A stretch of 64,000 nt of DNA from Firmicutes bacterium OM04-13BH (GTDB lineage: Bacteria; Bacillota; Clostridia; Lachnospirales; Lachnospiraceae): positions 372,001 to 436,000 of the forward strand of contig QULP01000003.1 in assembly GCA_003481745.1 (NCBI GenBank), read 5' to 3'. The notes beneath the pieces are model-generated. The model searched no databases, had not been told where the DNA came from, and saw nothing but the letters and a program-made list of their open reading frames with translations. Positions within the stretch are counted from its first letter, which is position 1, and the number at the start of each line of letters is the position of its first letter. A program made the translations under genes and the position numbers. Below are positions 9,549 through 20,185 of the stretch, piece after piece.

Positions 9549-10910
9549 TTACTTATTTACGTCGTCTGCAACTCCGCCGCCTGTTGTCAAATCAGGAAGT
9601 GGATCTTCTGCAACAATCGGGTCAATCTTAGCCTGCGCTTCTTTCATTGCGTCTTCTACGGATTTTTCACCAAGCAGAGCCTGCTGAACACCTGTATAAA
9701 GTGCTTCGGAAAGAGTCGGCCACTGAGCGTGCGGTCCTCGTGCTTTTGCATAATTCATAGCATCGTTAAATACAACGTATCTGTCATCTGTTGTCCAGAG
9801 GTCTTTTAAGCCTACAGCATCTTTACGAACCGGAAGTTTTGCAGCTGCTGCTGTAAAGTCTGCGTTGTTTTCTGCATTCATAAGAAATTTCAGGAAGTCA
9901 ACACATTCGTCTTTGTATTCCGAACCTGTGCAGACACCAAAATTTTCTCCACCGATTGTAGAAGCGTATTCTTTATCTTTTGGAAGTAAAGTATACTGAT
10001 AATTGAAAGAACCATTGATTTTCTCATCAATGTCAGCTAACTGCCATGTACCGGATTCAAACATTGCTGCTTTACCACTTGTAAATGCATTGTATGCATC
10101 AGACTGCTGCCAGTTAACAACTTCTTTACTCATGTAACCGTTTTGTACTAAGTCAGTTAAGAACTGAACTGCTTTTGTTGATTCAGCACTTGTTAAATCA
10201 TCAATGTTTCCACCTGCGGAATAAATCCAAGGCAGAATCTGGAAAGTACCTTCTTCTGTAGCGATATCGCACATTGCAAATCCATATACACCTTCCGCTG
10301 CATTTGTTGTTGCCTTGCAGGCTTCTTCAAATTCTTCCCATGTAGTTGGTGGGTTCTCGATACCTGCTGCATTTAAGATGTCCATGTTACAGCAAAGGGT
10401 CAGACAGTTTGAATTGTTTGGAAGTCCGTAGTATTTACCATCTGCATCCATACAGCTTGAAAGAGGTCCGTCATAAAACTGGTCTAATTCATCCCAATCT
10501 TTGATGTCATCTGTGATGTCCTCAAATACACCAAGAGAAATATAGGATTCCATATCCGGTGAATCAACCATTCCGATGTCAGGAAGCTCTCCTGATACTG
10601 CACCGATTGTGTACTGGTTCATCAATTCTTCACGGGATACATAAGTACATGTAACATGAATCTTATCCTGAGACTCATTGTATTTCTCCGCTACCGCCTC
10701 AAGGTCTGGAGCTTCATGCTCGAAATAATGCCACAGCGTAACCTCTGCTGCTCCGTTTGAATTGGAAGAACTGCTGTCGCTCGCCTCTTTGCTATCACTG
10801 CTTGACTCTGAGGATGAACCGGAGCTACTGCCTCCACAACCTGTGACCAGTGTACCTGCCATTGCACCAACCAGCATCAGCGCTGCGATTTTCTGGAACC
10901 TTCTCTTCAT
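9549..10910 (-). CDS. Extracellular sugar-binding lipoprotein of an ABC importer (family 1)
   Basis: A 453-residue lipoprotein. The signal peptide ends in the lipobox LVTGC, with Cys25 as the lipidated residue, followed by a Ser/Gly/Asp-rich linker to about residue 55. The mature part opens with VTLWHYFEHEAPDLEAVAEKYN, typical of family 1 oligosaccharide-binding proteins, and has the central GKAAMFESGTWQ segment of this fold. It captures oligosaccharides outside the membrane and passes them to the two permeases. It is the first gene of the transport operon, has a GAGGAGG ribosome site and lies behind a promoter with four ATCTTAA repeats. Ligand is unknown; the neighbouring GH31 enzymes suggest alpha-xyloside or alpha-glucoside oligosaccharides. 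Confidence 0.93.
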   Translation of the reverse strand: MKRRFQKIAALMLVGAMAGTLVTGCGGSSSGSSSESSSDSKEASDSSSSNSNGAAEVTLWHYFEHEAPDLEAVAEKYNESQDKIHVTCTYVSREELMNQYTIGAVSGELPDIGMVDSPDMESYISLGVFEDITDDIKDWDELDQFYDGPLSSCMDADGKYYGLPNNSNCLTLCCNMDILNAAGIENPPTTWEEFEEACKATTNAAEGVYGFAMCDIATEEGTFQILPWIYSAGGNIDDLTSAESTKAVQFLTDLVQNGYMSKEVVNWQQSDAYNAFTSGKAAMFESGTWQLADIDEKINGSFNYQYTLLPKDKEYASTIGGENFGVCTGSEYKDECVDFLKFLMNAENNADFTAAAAKLPVRKDAVGLKDLWTTDDRYVVFNDAMNYAKARGPHAQWPTLSEALYTGVQQALLGEKSVEDAMKEAQAKIDPIVAEDPLPDLTTGGGVADDVNK

Positions 10911-10941
10911 AATTTTTTCCTCCTCTAATTAAGATGTTATT

Positions 10942-10970
10942 ATTATAATAATTTTAGGTTTTTTTCGTAA
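10942..10970 (-). promoter_or_regulatory. Promoter of the sugar-binding-protein operon
   Basis: On the minus strand a perfect -10 box TATAAT (10947-10942) lies 17 nt from TTACGA (10970-10965), a poor -35. A weak -35 directly beside regulator-like repeats fits an activator-dependent promoter. Confidence 0.6.
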
Positions 10971-10976
10971 CTTACT

Positions 10977-11038
10977 ATCTTAAGATAAGAGGTAAAATCT
11001 TAAGATACGATTTTAAGATTCGGGTATTTTTTTAAGAT
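10977..11038 (-). promoter_or_regulatory. Four ATCTTAA repeats: candidate operator of the YesN-like regulator
   Basis: On the minus strand ATCTTAA, or a near match, occurs four times, with matches beginning at plus-strand positions 10977, 10997, 11010 and 11029. Two are full palindromes (ATCTTAAGAT). The nearest copy ends 6 nt above the -35 box. AraC-type regulators bind such repeated half-sites about two helix turns apart. The regulator gene is next door. Binding is inferred. Confidence 0.6.
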
Positions 11039-11045
11039 AGATCAC

Positions 11046-11110
11046 AAAAAACCAGAATAATACTATGCACTTTAACCACACGCATTTAGTGCACACATAT
11101 TTATTCTGGT
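11046..11110 (-). terminator. Terminator of the two-component system genes
   Basis: ACCAGAATAA (11051-11060) pairs with TTATTCTGGT (11101-11110), followed on the minus strand by TTTTTT. The interior has further partial pairing. It sits 13 nt past the regulator stop. Confidence 0.85.
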
Positions 11111-11122
11111 ATTTTGTATGAA

Positions 11123-11863
11123 TCATTCTGAATTTTTCCGAACGTATTCCGTCATTGTGCAACCTTCCACTTCTCGAAATACTTTATTAAAATATTTGGA
11201 ATCTGAAAATCCTACACTATACGGAATTTCCTCTTTGGGCAATTCTCCATTTAATAAAAGCTTCTTTGCCACTTCTATTCTATAATTCTTTAAAAAATGA
11301 GAAAATGTTTCTCCCATGTCTTTATTAAACAGATAACAAAAATACTCCTGTGAAATTCCAAGATTAGCAGCCAGCTCTTTCTGACTGATTTTACTGGAAT
11401 ACCCTTTTTCAATAAATCCCAGAGATTTTCTCACCAATGGATGCACATCCGGGTACCGTTCTTTTAATGTTTTATCAATGAGCTGAGGCTTTCCTTTCTG
11501 CGCCGCATCCAGACGTTCCATCGTATCTTTTAATTCGTCATAAGTTACTGGTTTTACCAGATACTCTTTTACTCCCAGGCTGATTGCCTGTCTTGCCACT
11601 TCAAATTCTTCATAAGCGCTTACGATTACATATTTCGTGCAAACACCTGCTGCAATTCCTGCCTTAATCAGTCCCATTCCATCCAAAAATGGCATCTTTA
11701 AGTCCGTAAAAACCACATCCGGCTTTAGGATCTGAAGCAACTCTAATGCCTGCTTTCCATTCGATGCCTCTGCTACTACCTCATAATCCTCTGATAAAGA
11801 AGTTAAAACGGAATGAAGTCCTCTCCTCGCCCGTTCTTCATCTTCTGCTATCAATATTCTCAT
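11123..11863 (-). CDS. Response regulator with AraC-type DNA-binding domain (YesN-like)
   Basis: A 246-residue regulator. The receiver domain spans residues 1 to about 120, with acidic pocket AEDEE near the start, phospho-acceptor Asp54 in VFTDLKMP and Lys in YLVKPV. The C-terminal AraC/XylS helix-turn-helix pair covers about 150-244 (SQKELAANLGISQEYFCYLFNKD and the second helix near PYSVGFSDSKYFNKVF). It is shorter than B. subtilis YesN (368 residues) because the middle region is missing. The gene follows the histidine kinase by 23 nt with a GGGGGAAGG ribosome site. It most likely activates the adjacent sugar-uptake operon through the ATCTTAA repeats. The partner and target are inferred from position. 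Confidence 0.92.
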   Translation of the reverse strand: MRILIAEDEERARRGLHSVLTSLSEDYEVVAEASNGKQALELLQILKPDVVFTDLKMPFLDGMGLIKAGIAAGVCTKYVIVSAYEEFEVARQAISLGVKEYLVKPVTYDELKDTMERLDAAQKGKPQLIDKTLKERYPDVHPLVRKSLGFIEKGYSSKISQKELAANLGISQEYFCYLFNKDMGETFSHFLKNYRIEVAKKLLLNGELPKEEIPYSVGFSDSKYFNKVFREVEGCTMTEYVRKNSE

Positions 11864-11886
11864 TTATCTGCCTTCCCCCTTGTCTC

Positions 11887-13710
11887 CTACTGTCTTGCCT
11901 CTGGAAGTATCATTGTAAACTTACAGCCTTTTCGCTCTTCTGTCTCTAACTGAATCTTTAAATCTTCTGTATAATACATCCTCATTCTGGTTACGACATT
12001 AGAAATTCCGATTCCCAATCCTTTTTGTTTTGCAAGCAACGGATTCTCCAACACTTCTTTAATAATCTGTTCTACCTCCGGGGTCATTCCACATCCATTA
12101 TCCTCAATTACAATTTTAAGATACTCTTGATATCCTTCTCCGGTAATTCGGATAAATCCACCTTTATTGACCCCTTCTAATCCATGAAGAATCGAATTCT
12201 CAACAAACGGCTGAAGCATCAGTTTCCTGCACGGCCAGTTATCATAATCCGAATCAAACTGAATTTCATAATCAAAGGCACTTCCCATTCGTTCTTTCTG
12301 TAAAAACAGATACTGCTCAATCCATGAAATTTCCTGAAACATATACACATTCTGATGTTTCTGATCAAACGTATAGCGTAAAATATTAGAAAGTTTTTTA
12401 AGCAGCAAAGAGACTTTAAAATCCCCATTATCCATTGCCTCATAATTAATCGCATTTAAAGTATTACAGATAAAATGCGCATTAATCTGCGATTCAAGTG
12501 CTTCTCTCTCTGCCCTGCGCTTCATTTTCATTGATTCAATAATTTCTCCATGCTGTTCTTCTACTTTCACATTTGCCTCTTGAATCGAACACAACATCTC
12601 ATTATATTCCCGTGCTAACTGCCAGATTTCATTTGTTCCTTCTATTGAAATATATCCCTGCATATCCCCGGTTTTTACACGATCAATAGAAGTACTGATA
12701 ACACTGACCGGCTTTAAAATCGACTTAATAATAAAAATTGCAATCCCCATTACGGCCAAAATCGCACACAAATACAAAATCATCGCCTTAGAGTACATTT
12801 TGTTTACGTTTGACTCTAAAGCAGCTTTGTCAATCACACCATGCAGCTTCCATCCATAATTTTTCACATCCGTTTCCAGATTGATTTTATTCGTGTCACT
12901 ATTATAAATCTTTTTTGCGTTTTTATCCACATAATTTTCGTCGGTATGAAACAAAATCTTTCCACTGGCATTTTCAATATATCCCTGTAAAAACTCATCT
13001 TTTCCCCCCTGAGAAAGCTGTTTTAACAGTGCGGAAATTGACTGACTGTAATAAGAAACGATAATCATGTATTTCATATGTTTATAATTATAACCATTCT
13101 TAATCGGAAATGCGATATGTAAGACCCCTCTTCCAGACACATTTAAATGTTCGTTTGCTCCATTTACAATAATATAGCGGGGCAGAAGCCCTGTCTCATT
13201 ATGTTGTTTCATCTCCTGAAACAAACTTATAATTTCATCCTGTTCATTTTCATCCCAGATTCCCTTGACTTTTTCTGTGCCCACTTCTTCTCTGGAGAAC
13301 TGCGCAAGCAGACCATCTTCTTCAACCACTGCAACTCCGGTAATTGAACTACTTCCATAAGTTGTACTTTTTAAAGTTGTCCGCATCAGCTTAGAAGCAT
13401 ACTGATTGGTCTTCCCTGCCTGTACATAGTCTTCAATTTCCTGTACAAGCCGATCCTCCACTGCAATATTTGCACCTAAATCAATAAAGGACTCCATCTG
13501 ATTTTCAATATTCTTGTTAACGGACTCTATCATCACTTTCTCTGATTCATAAGTCGTATCAAGCAGATACTGATAATATTTGCTCTTCATATATCCCAAT
13601 AAAATCAGGGCAATGATAAAAATCATACCAAAAATCGAAAGCAAAAGAGAACACCACATGTGAGAACGATAATAGGTAACTGCCCGCTGTAAAATTTTTT
13701 TCTTTTTCAT
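11887..13710 (-). CDS. Sensor histidine kinase, YesM/LytS type
   Basis: A 607-residue membrane kinase: first membrane span about residues 17-38, an extracellular sensor domain to about 300, second span about 305-328, a HAMP linker, then the His_kinase domain with phospho-acceptor His in QINAHFICNTLN (the usual Pro of QINPHF is Ala here) and the HATPase domain with EDNGCGM and KGLGIGISNV. This class senses sugars, often through a binding protein, and phosphorylates the paired YesN-type regulator. The start has a GAAAGGAAAG ribosome site. The upstream amidase gene ends only 33 nt away in the same direction, so read-through from that gene is possible. Confidence 0.93.
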   Translation of the reverse strand: MKKKKILQRAVTYYRSHMWCSLLLSIFGMIFIIALILLGYMKSKYYQYLLDTTYESEKVMIESVNKNIENQMESFIDLGANIAVEDRLVQEIEDYVQAGKTNQYASKLMRTTLKSTTYGSSSITGVAVVEEDGLLAQFSREEVGTEKVKGIWDENEQDEIISLFQEMKQHNETGLLPRYIIVNGANEHLNVSGRGVLHIAFPIKNGYNYKHMKYMIIVSYYSQSISALLKQLSQGGKDEFLQGYIENASGKILFHTDENYVDKNAKKIYNSDTNKINLETDVKNYGWKLHGVIDKAALESNVNKMYSKAMILYLCAILAVMGIAIFIIKSILKPVSVISTSIDRVKTGDMQGYISIEGTNEIWQLAREYNEMLCSIQEANVKVEEQHGEIIESMKMKRRAEREALESQINAHFICNTLNAINYEAMDNGDFKVSLLLKKLSNILRYTFDQKHQNVYMFQEISWIEQYLFLQKERMGSAFDYEIQFDSDYDNWPCRKLMLQPFVENSILHGLEGVNKGGFIRITGEGYQEYLKIVIEDNGCGMTPEVEQIIKEVLENPLLAKQKGLGIGISNVVTRMRMYYTEDLKIQLETEERKGCKFTMILPEARQ

Positions 13711-13743
13711 CTTGAATCTTTCCTTTCAAATCAAAGTCCGGAT

Positions 13744-14481
13744 TTATTGTTGACTGGCAGTTTCTACTTCCTGTTCCACAACTGCAATCTGAACATCTAC
13801 ATCTTTCTTAAACTGTTCCCACTCATCTTCATGTTCTACAAAATATTTCGGGCAGTTCTTTCCTGTCACATCATAATGACGAATCACCTGCTCACTGGTA
13901 AGTCCAAATCTCTGACAGAGCCATCCAACTAATTCAACCAAGGACTGATATGTCTCTTTTGTAAACTTTCCACTCTTATCCTTATGACAACATTCAATCG
14001 AAAGCGTATCACTGTTTCTCGAATTAGAAGCATACGAAATCTCTGAACTTGGAATACACTGAACAATTTCTCCTTTTATTCCCACTACAAAATGACTGCT
14101 TGCCTTTGTCTCATGGCTGTCTTTTAACCCTTCAAAATAATCCCTGTTTTGTTTTGCAGTACTCTTTGGATTTGCCGTATAATGAATTACAATTCCATTG
14201 ATTTTTTCAAGTGCAATCCCGGGTCTTGAATATTCATTGATATCGAGCAAATCAACTGTAAACGGTGGCGCTCCCGGAAAGTCTGCGTTTTTTTCCGTTT
14301 CTTCTTCTGCCGTTACATCTGTCTCTTCCTGAGACTGTGCTTCTACTCTGCCCTGTATCAATTCTGCAATCTTAACAACCGCAGTTTTTACCCCAAAAAT
14401 AATGAAAAATAAAGTCACTGCATAAATAACGAATACCTTTATATTCCATCTTGTTCTGATTCTTTTTTTCTTTCGTTTCAT
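13744..14481 (-). CDS. Membrane-anchored N-acetylmuramoyl-L-alanine amidase (Amidase_2/PGRP fold)
   Basis: Start chosen at 14481 (MKRKKKRIRTRW, 245 residues) since GGGGAG precedes it and the longer frame begins inside the guaB terminator. One membrane span (about residues 13-33) anchors an extracellular Amidase_2 domain, after an acidic linker (about 42-65). Zinc ligands appear as His in GIVIHYTA, His in VIRHYDVTGKNCP and Cys in the same motif. The enzyme cleaves the bond between muramic acid and the stem peptide, so it should act in wall turnover or sporulation. It lies between guaB and the two-component genes without an obvious functional link to either. Confidence 0.88.
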   Translation of the reverse strand: MKRKKKRIRTRWNIKVFVIYAVTLFFIIFGVKTAVVKIAELIQGRVEAQSQEETDVTAEEETEKNADFPGAPPFTVDLLDINEYSRPGIALEKINGIVIHYTANPKSTAKQNRDYFEGLKDSHETKASSHFVVGIKGEIVQCIPSSEISYASNSRNSDTLSIECCHKDKSGKFTKETYQSLVELVGWLCQRFGLTSEQVIRHYDVTGKNCPKYFVEHEDEWEQFKKDVDVQIAVVEQEVETASQQ

Positions 14482-14501
14482 AAAAAACTCTCCCCAATGC
14501 C

Positions 14502-14547
14502 AAAAACGGCAGAAACCATTGCCCAAAGACAACAGCTCCTGCCGTTT
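14502..14547 (-). terminator. Terminator of guaB
   Basis: AAACGGCAG (14504-14512 on the plus strand) pairs with CTGCCGTTT (14539-14547). On the minus strand the stem is followed by a short T-run. It ends guaB 27 nt past its stop. Confidence 0.85.
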
Positions 14548-14573
14548 ATGTTTACATCTGAAACTCTTTTGTA

Positions 14574-16594
<2,021 letters not shown>

Positions 16595-16659
16595 TTCGTT
16601 CTCCTTTCGTTTTTTCGTGCATTTTCATGCATTTTTTCTTATCTCTTTTAGTCTATCAT

Positions 16660-16692
16660 AAAGAAATGCCGGTGTCTAGCTGACACCGGCAT
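16660..16692 (-). terminator. Terminator of the groES-groEL operon
   Basis: ATGCCGGTGTC (16666-16676) pairs perfectly with GACACCGGCAT (16682-16692) around a 5-nt loop; on the minus strand TTCTTT follows. It lies about 50 nt past groEL. Confidence 0.88.
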
Positions 16693-16742
16693 AAGAATTT
16701 CTTAAAATGTCAATCGGATATTCGCAATCCGCTTTGGTTAAA

Positions 16743-18392
<1,650 letters not shown>

Positions 18393-18422
18393 TTACGATT
18401 TTTAAGAATTATAATTTCTTAT

Positions 18423-18707
18423 TTATTTTACTACGGCAAGAATGTCGTTCTGTCTTACGATAATGTATTCTTCCCCGTCTAATTTCACTTCTGTACCAGC
18501 ATATTTGGAATAGATAACCTGATCTCCAACGGCAACTTCCATTTTCACTTCTTTTCCATCAACTACTCCGCCAGGACCTACAGCGATTACTTCTGCCTGT
18601 TGTGGTTTTTCCTGTGCCTGACCCGGTAATACGATACCGGATTTTGTAGTTTCTTCTGCAACTAACTGTTTTAATACAACTCTGTCTCCTAATGGTACTA
18701 ATTTCAT
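18423..18707 (-). CDS. groES: 10 kDa co-chaperonin GroES
   Basis: A 94-residue co-chaperonin. The N-terminus [15 protein letters not shown], the mobile loop around [18 protein letters not shown] and the C-terminal [16 protein letters not shown] are diagnostic. It caps GroEL rings. First gene of the groES-groEL operon, with AAAGGAGG upstream of the start and a CIRCE operator in its leader. Confidence 0.98.
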   Translation of the reverse strand: MKLVPLGDRVVLKQLVAEETTKSGIVLPGQAQEKPQQAEVIAVGPGGVVDGKEVKMEVAVGDQVIYSKYAGTEVKLDGEEYIIVRQNDILAVVK

Positions 18708-18746
18708 ATCTAAAATGCCTCCTTTAGAATTATCAATCTCATTTTA

Positions 18747-18773
18747 CTAGCACTCATTTTAATCGAGTGCTAA
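18747..18773 (-). promoter_or_regulatory. CIRCE operator of groES-groEL
   Basis: The inverted repeat TAGCACTC-N9-GAGTGCTA matches the HrcA-binding consensus TTAGCACTC-N9-GAGTGCTAA with one outer base changed (C for T at 18747). It lies just downstream of the promoter, so HrcA bound here would block transcription. Confidence 0.95.
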
Positions 18774-18784
18774 CCGTTAGTCAT

Positions 18785-18813
18785 ATATTAGTTAATTCAG
18801 CTTATTTCCGCAA
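18785..18813 (-). promoter_or_regulatory. groES promoter
   Basis: Minus-strand TTGCGG (18813-18808), 17-nt spacer, then TAATAT (18790-18785). The expected transcription start falls at the CIRCE element, as is usual for HrcA-regulated operons. Confidence 0.65.
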
Positions 18814-18939
18814 CTGCAACAAAAGGTGTAATATTTTATATTTCATGATATTTTCTTATGTTTTCTCATTTTTTCTTATGTTTTCTTATTTTTTTATTTT
18901 TGTACATGTTTCATACAATTTTTATAAGTTCAAAATAGA

Positions 18940-19024
18940 GAATGTGGCAAGGCACATTCTCGCGCCTGCGGCGGTCGCTTGCGACATCTACTTTGTACGC
19001 CGCAGTGCGCATCCCCGCGGAGCG
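18940..19024. repeat. GC-rich stem-loop-rich island
   Basis: In an AT-rich gap, this stretch holds nested perfect inverted repeats: GAATGTG/CACATTC (18940-18946 with 18953-18959), CTGCGGCG/CGCCGCAG (18966-18973 with 18998-19005) and an inner GTCGC-TT-GCGAC (18974-18985). No reading frame is convincing. It could be a palindromic repeat element or a small structured RNA; composition differs sharply from its flanks. Confidence 0.5.
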
Positions 19025-19066
19025 TTTTTTTATTTACAGGAAAGTAATTTTCTGTAAATAAAAAAA
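19025..19066. terminator. 15-bp A/T-rich hairpin downstream of codY
   Basis: Seven T plus ATTTACAG (19025-19039) pairs perfectly with CTGTAAAT plus seven A (19052-19066). The symmetric T and A runs allow termination in either direction. On the minus strand it is the first terminator after codY (stop at 19137). Confidence 0.7.
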
Positions 19067-19136
19067 TAGAAAGTCAAGTTCCCTCTTACTATATGAAGTC
19101 TCTTCACTTTCTATTCTTGATTCATTCATTTCTATT

Positions 19137-19931
19137 CTATTTATTATTCTTCACGATTTTTCTTTTTTTAATTTCATCGAGTTCATCAAAAATCACTTCA
19201 TTCAAAACTTTAATATAGGTTCCTTTCATACCGGAAGAACGAGATTCGATAACTCCTGCACTTTCAAACTTACGAAGTGCATTTACAATCACAGACCTTG
19301 TAATTCCCACACGGTCTGCAATCTTACTTGCAACTAAGATCCCCTCATCTCCGTCGAGTTCATCAAAGATATGAATGATTGCCTCCAACTCTGAGAATGA
19401 CAGTGTATTGAAAGCCGCTTTTACCACCTGAATCTTCCGATTTTCTTCTGCATTTTCTTCATGAACGGAACGCATCATTTCAAGACCAACCACAGTTGTT
19501 CCGTACTCACTTACGATAATATCTTCTATATCATAACTTTTGGTATCACGGTACATAAAGAGTGTTCCTAAACGTTCTCCTGCAATATCAATCGGACTGA
19601 TAATAGCCATATACTTATCAATACCTTCGCTTTCAAATCCAAGAGTCTGTAAATTGACATTTTCTTTTGTTGACAAAACTCCAAGCAGTCTTTCATTTAA
19701 GAGCTTATCAATAAATCCGCCGACCTCATCATCAATTAGCTCTGTAATCTCCTGCACTCCCTGACATGTTCCGACACCAAGTACTTTCCCCTTTTTACTG
19801 ATAACAAGTATATTGGAGTCCAGAGTCTCTACCATCACCTCGCAGATATCATTAAATAATACCTTGGAAGAATGATTATTATGGAGCAGTTTATTAATTT
19901 TTCTGGTCTTGTCTAGTAATTGTACGCTCAT
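19137..19931 (-). CDS. codY: Global nutritional repressor CodY
   Basis: A 264-residue repressor that senses branched-chain amino acids (and GTP in many species) and represses nutrient-scavenging genes. I start at 19931 (MSVQLLDKTRKINKLL) with AAAGGAG upstream. The GAF ligand domain covers about residues 1-160 and the C-terminal winged helix-turn-helix shows ASKIADRVGITRSVIVNALRK (about 207-227), the CodY recognition helix, followed by KFESAGVIESRSSGMKGTYIK. Length (B. subtilis 259) agrees. Monocistronic here between two terminators. Confidence 0.96.
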   Translation of the reverse strand: MSVQLLDKTRKINKLLHNNHSSKVLFNDICEVMVETLDSNILVISKKGKVLGVGTCQGVQEITELIDDEVGGFIDKLLNERLLGVLSTKENVNLQTLGFESEGIDKYMAIISPIDIAGERLGTLFMYRDTKSYDIEDIIVSEYGTTVVGLEMMRSVHEENAEENRKIQVVKAAFNTLSFSELEAIIHIFDELDGDEGILVASKIADRVGITRSVIVNALRKFESAGVIESRSSGMKGTYIKVLNEVIFDELDEIKKRKIVKNNK

Positions 19932-20085
19932 AATAAATCTCCTTTCGTTTTGTTCAGCATCCAATCCTATATATTACATTTATTTTTCCTTTTTTCATTT
20001 TACCACACAATTATTCTGAAATCAATGGATAATATAGCTATTTTCTGTCTATTCATTTTTTTCTAACAATTTCGTTTCTTTCACC

Positions 20086-20123
20086 AAAAAGAGCGACTAC
20101 AAGACTTTTCCTGCAATCGCCCT
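20086..20123 (-). terminator. Terminator of topA
   Basis: AGGGCGA (minus strand, from 20123) pairs with TCGCTCT, with further wobble pairing inside, then TTTTT. It lies about 65 nt past topA. Confidence 0.75.
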
Positions 20124-20185
20124 AAATTAACCATTTATTTTCATTGTTTTTATTCCACAAATGTCCGCTTTACTTGGATTTTTAT

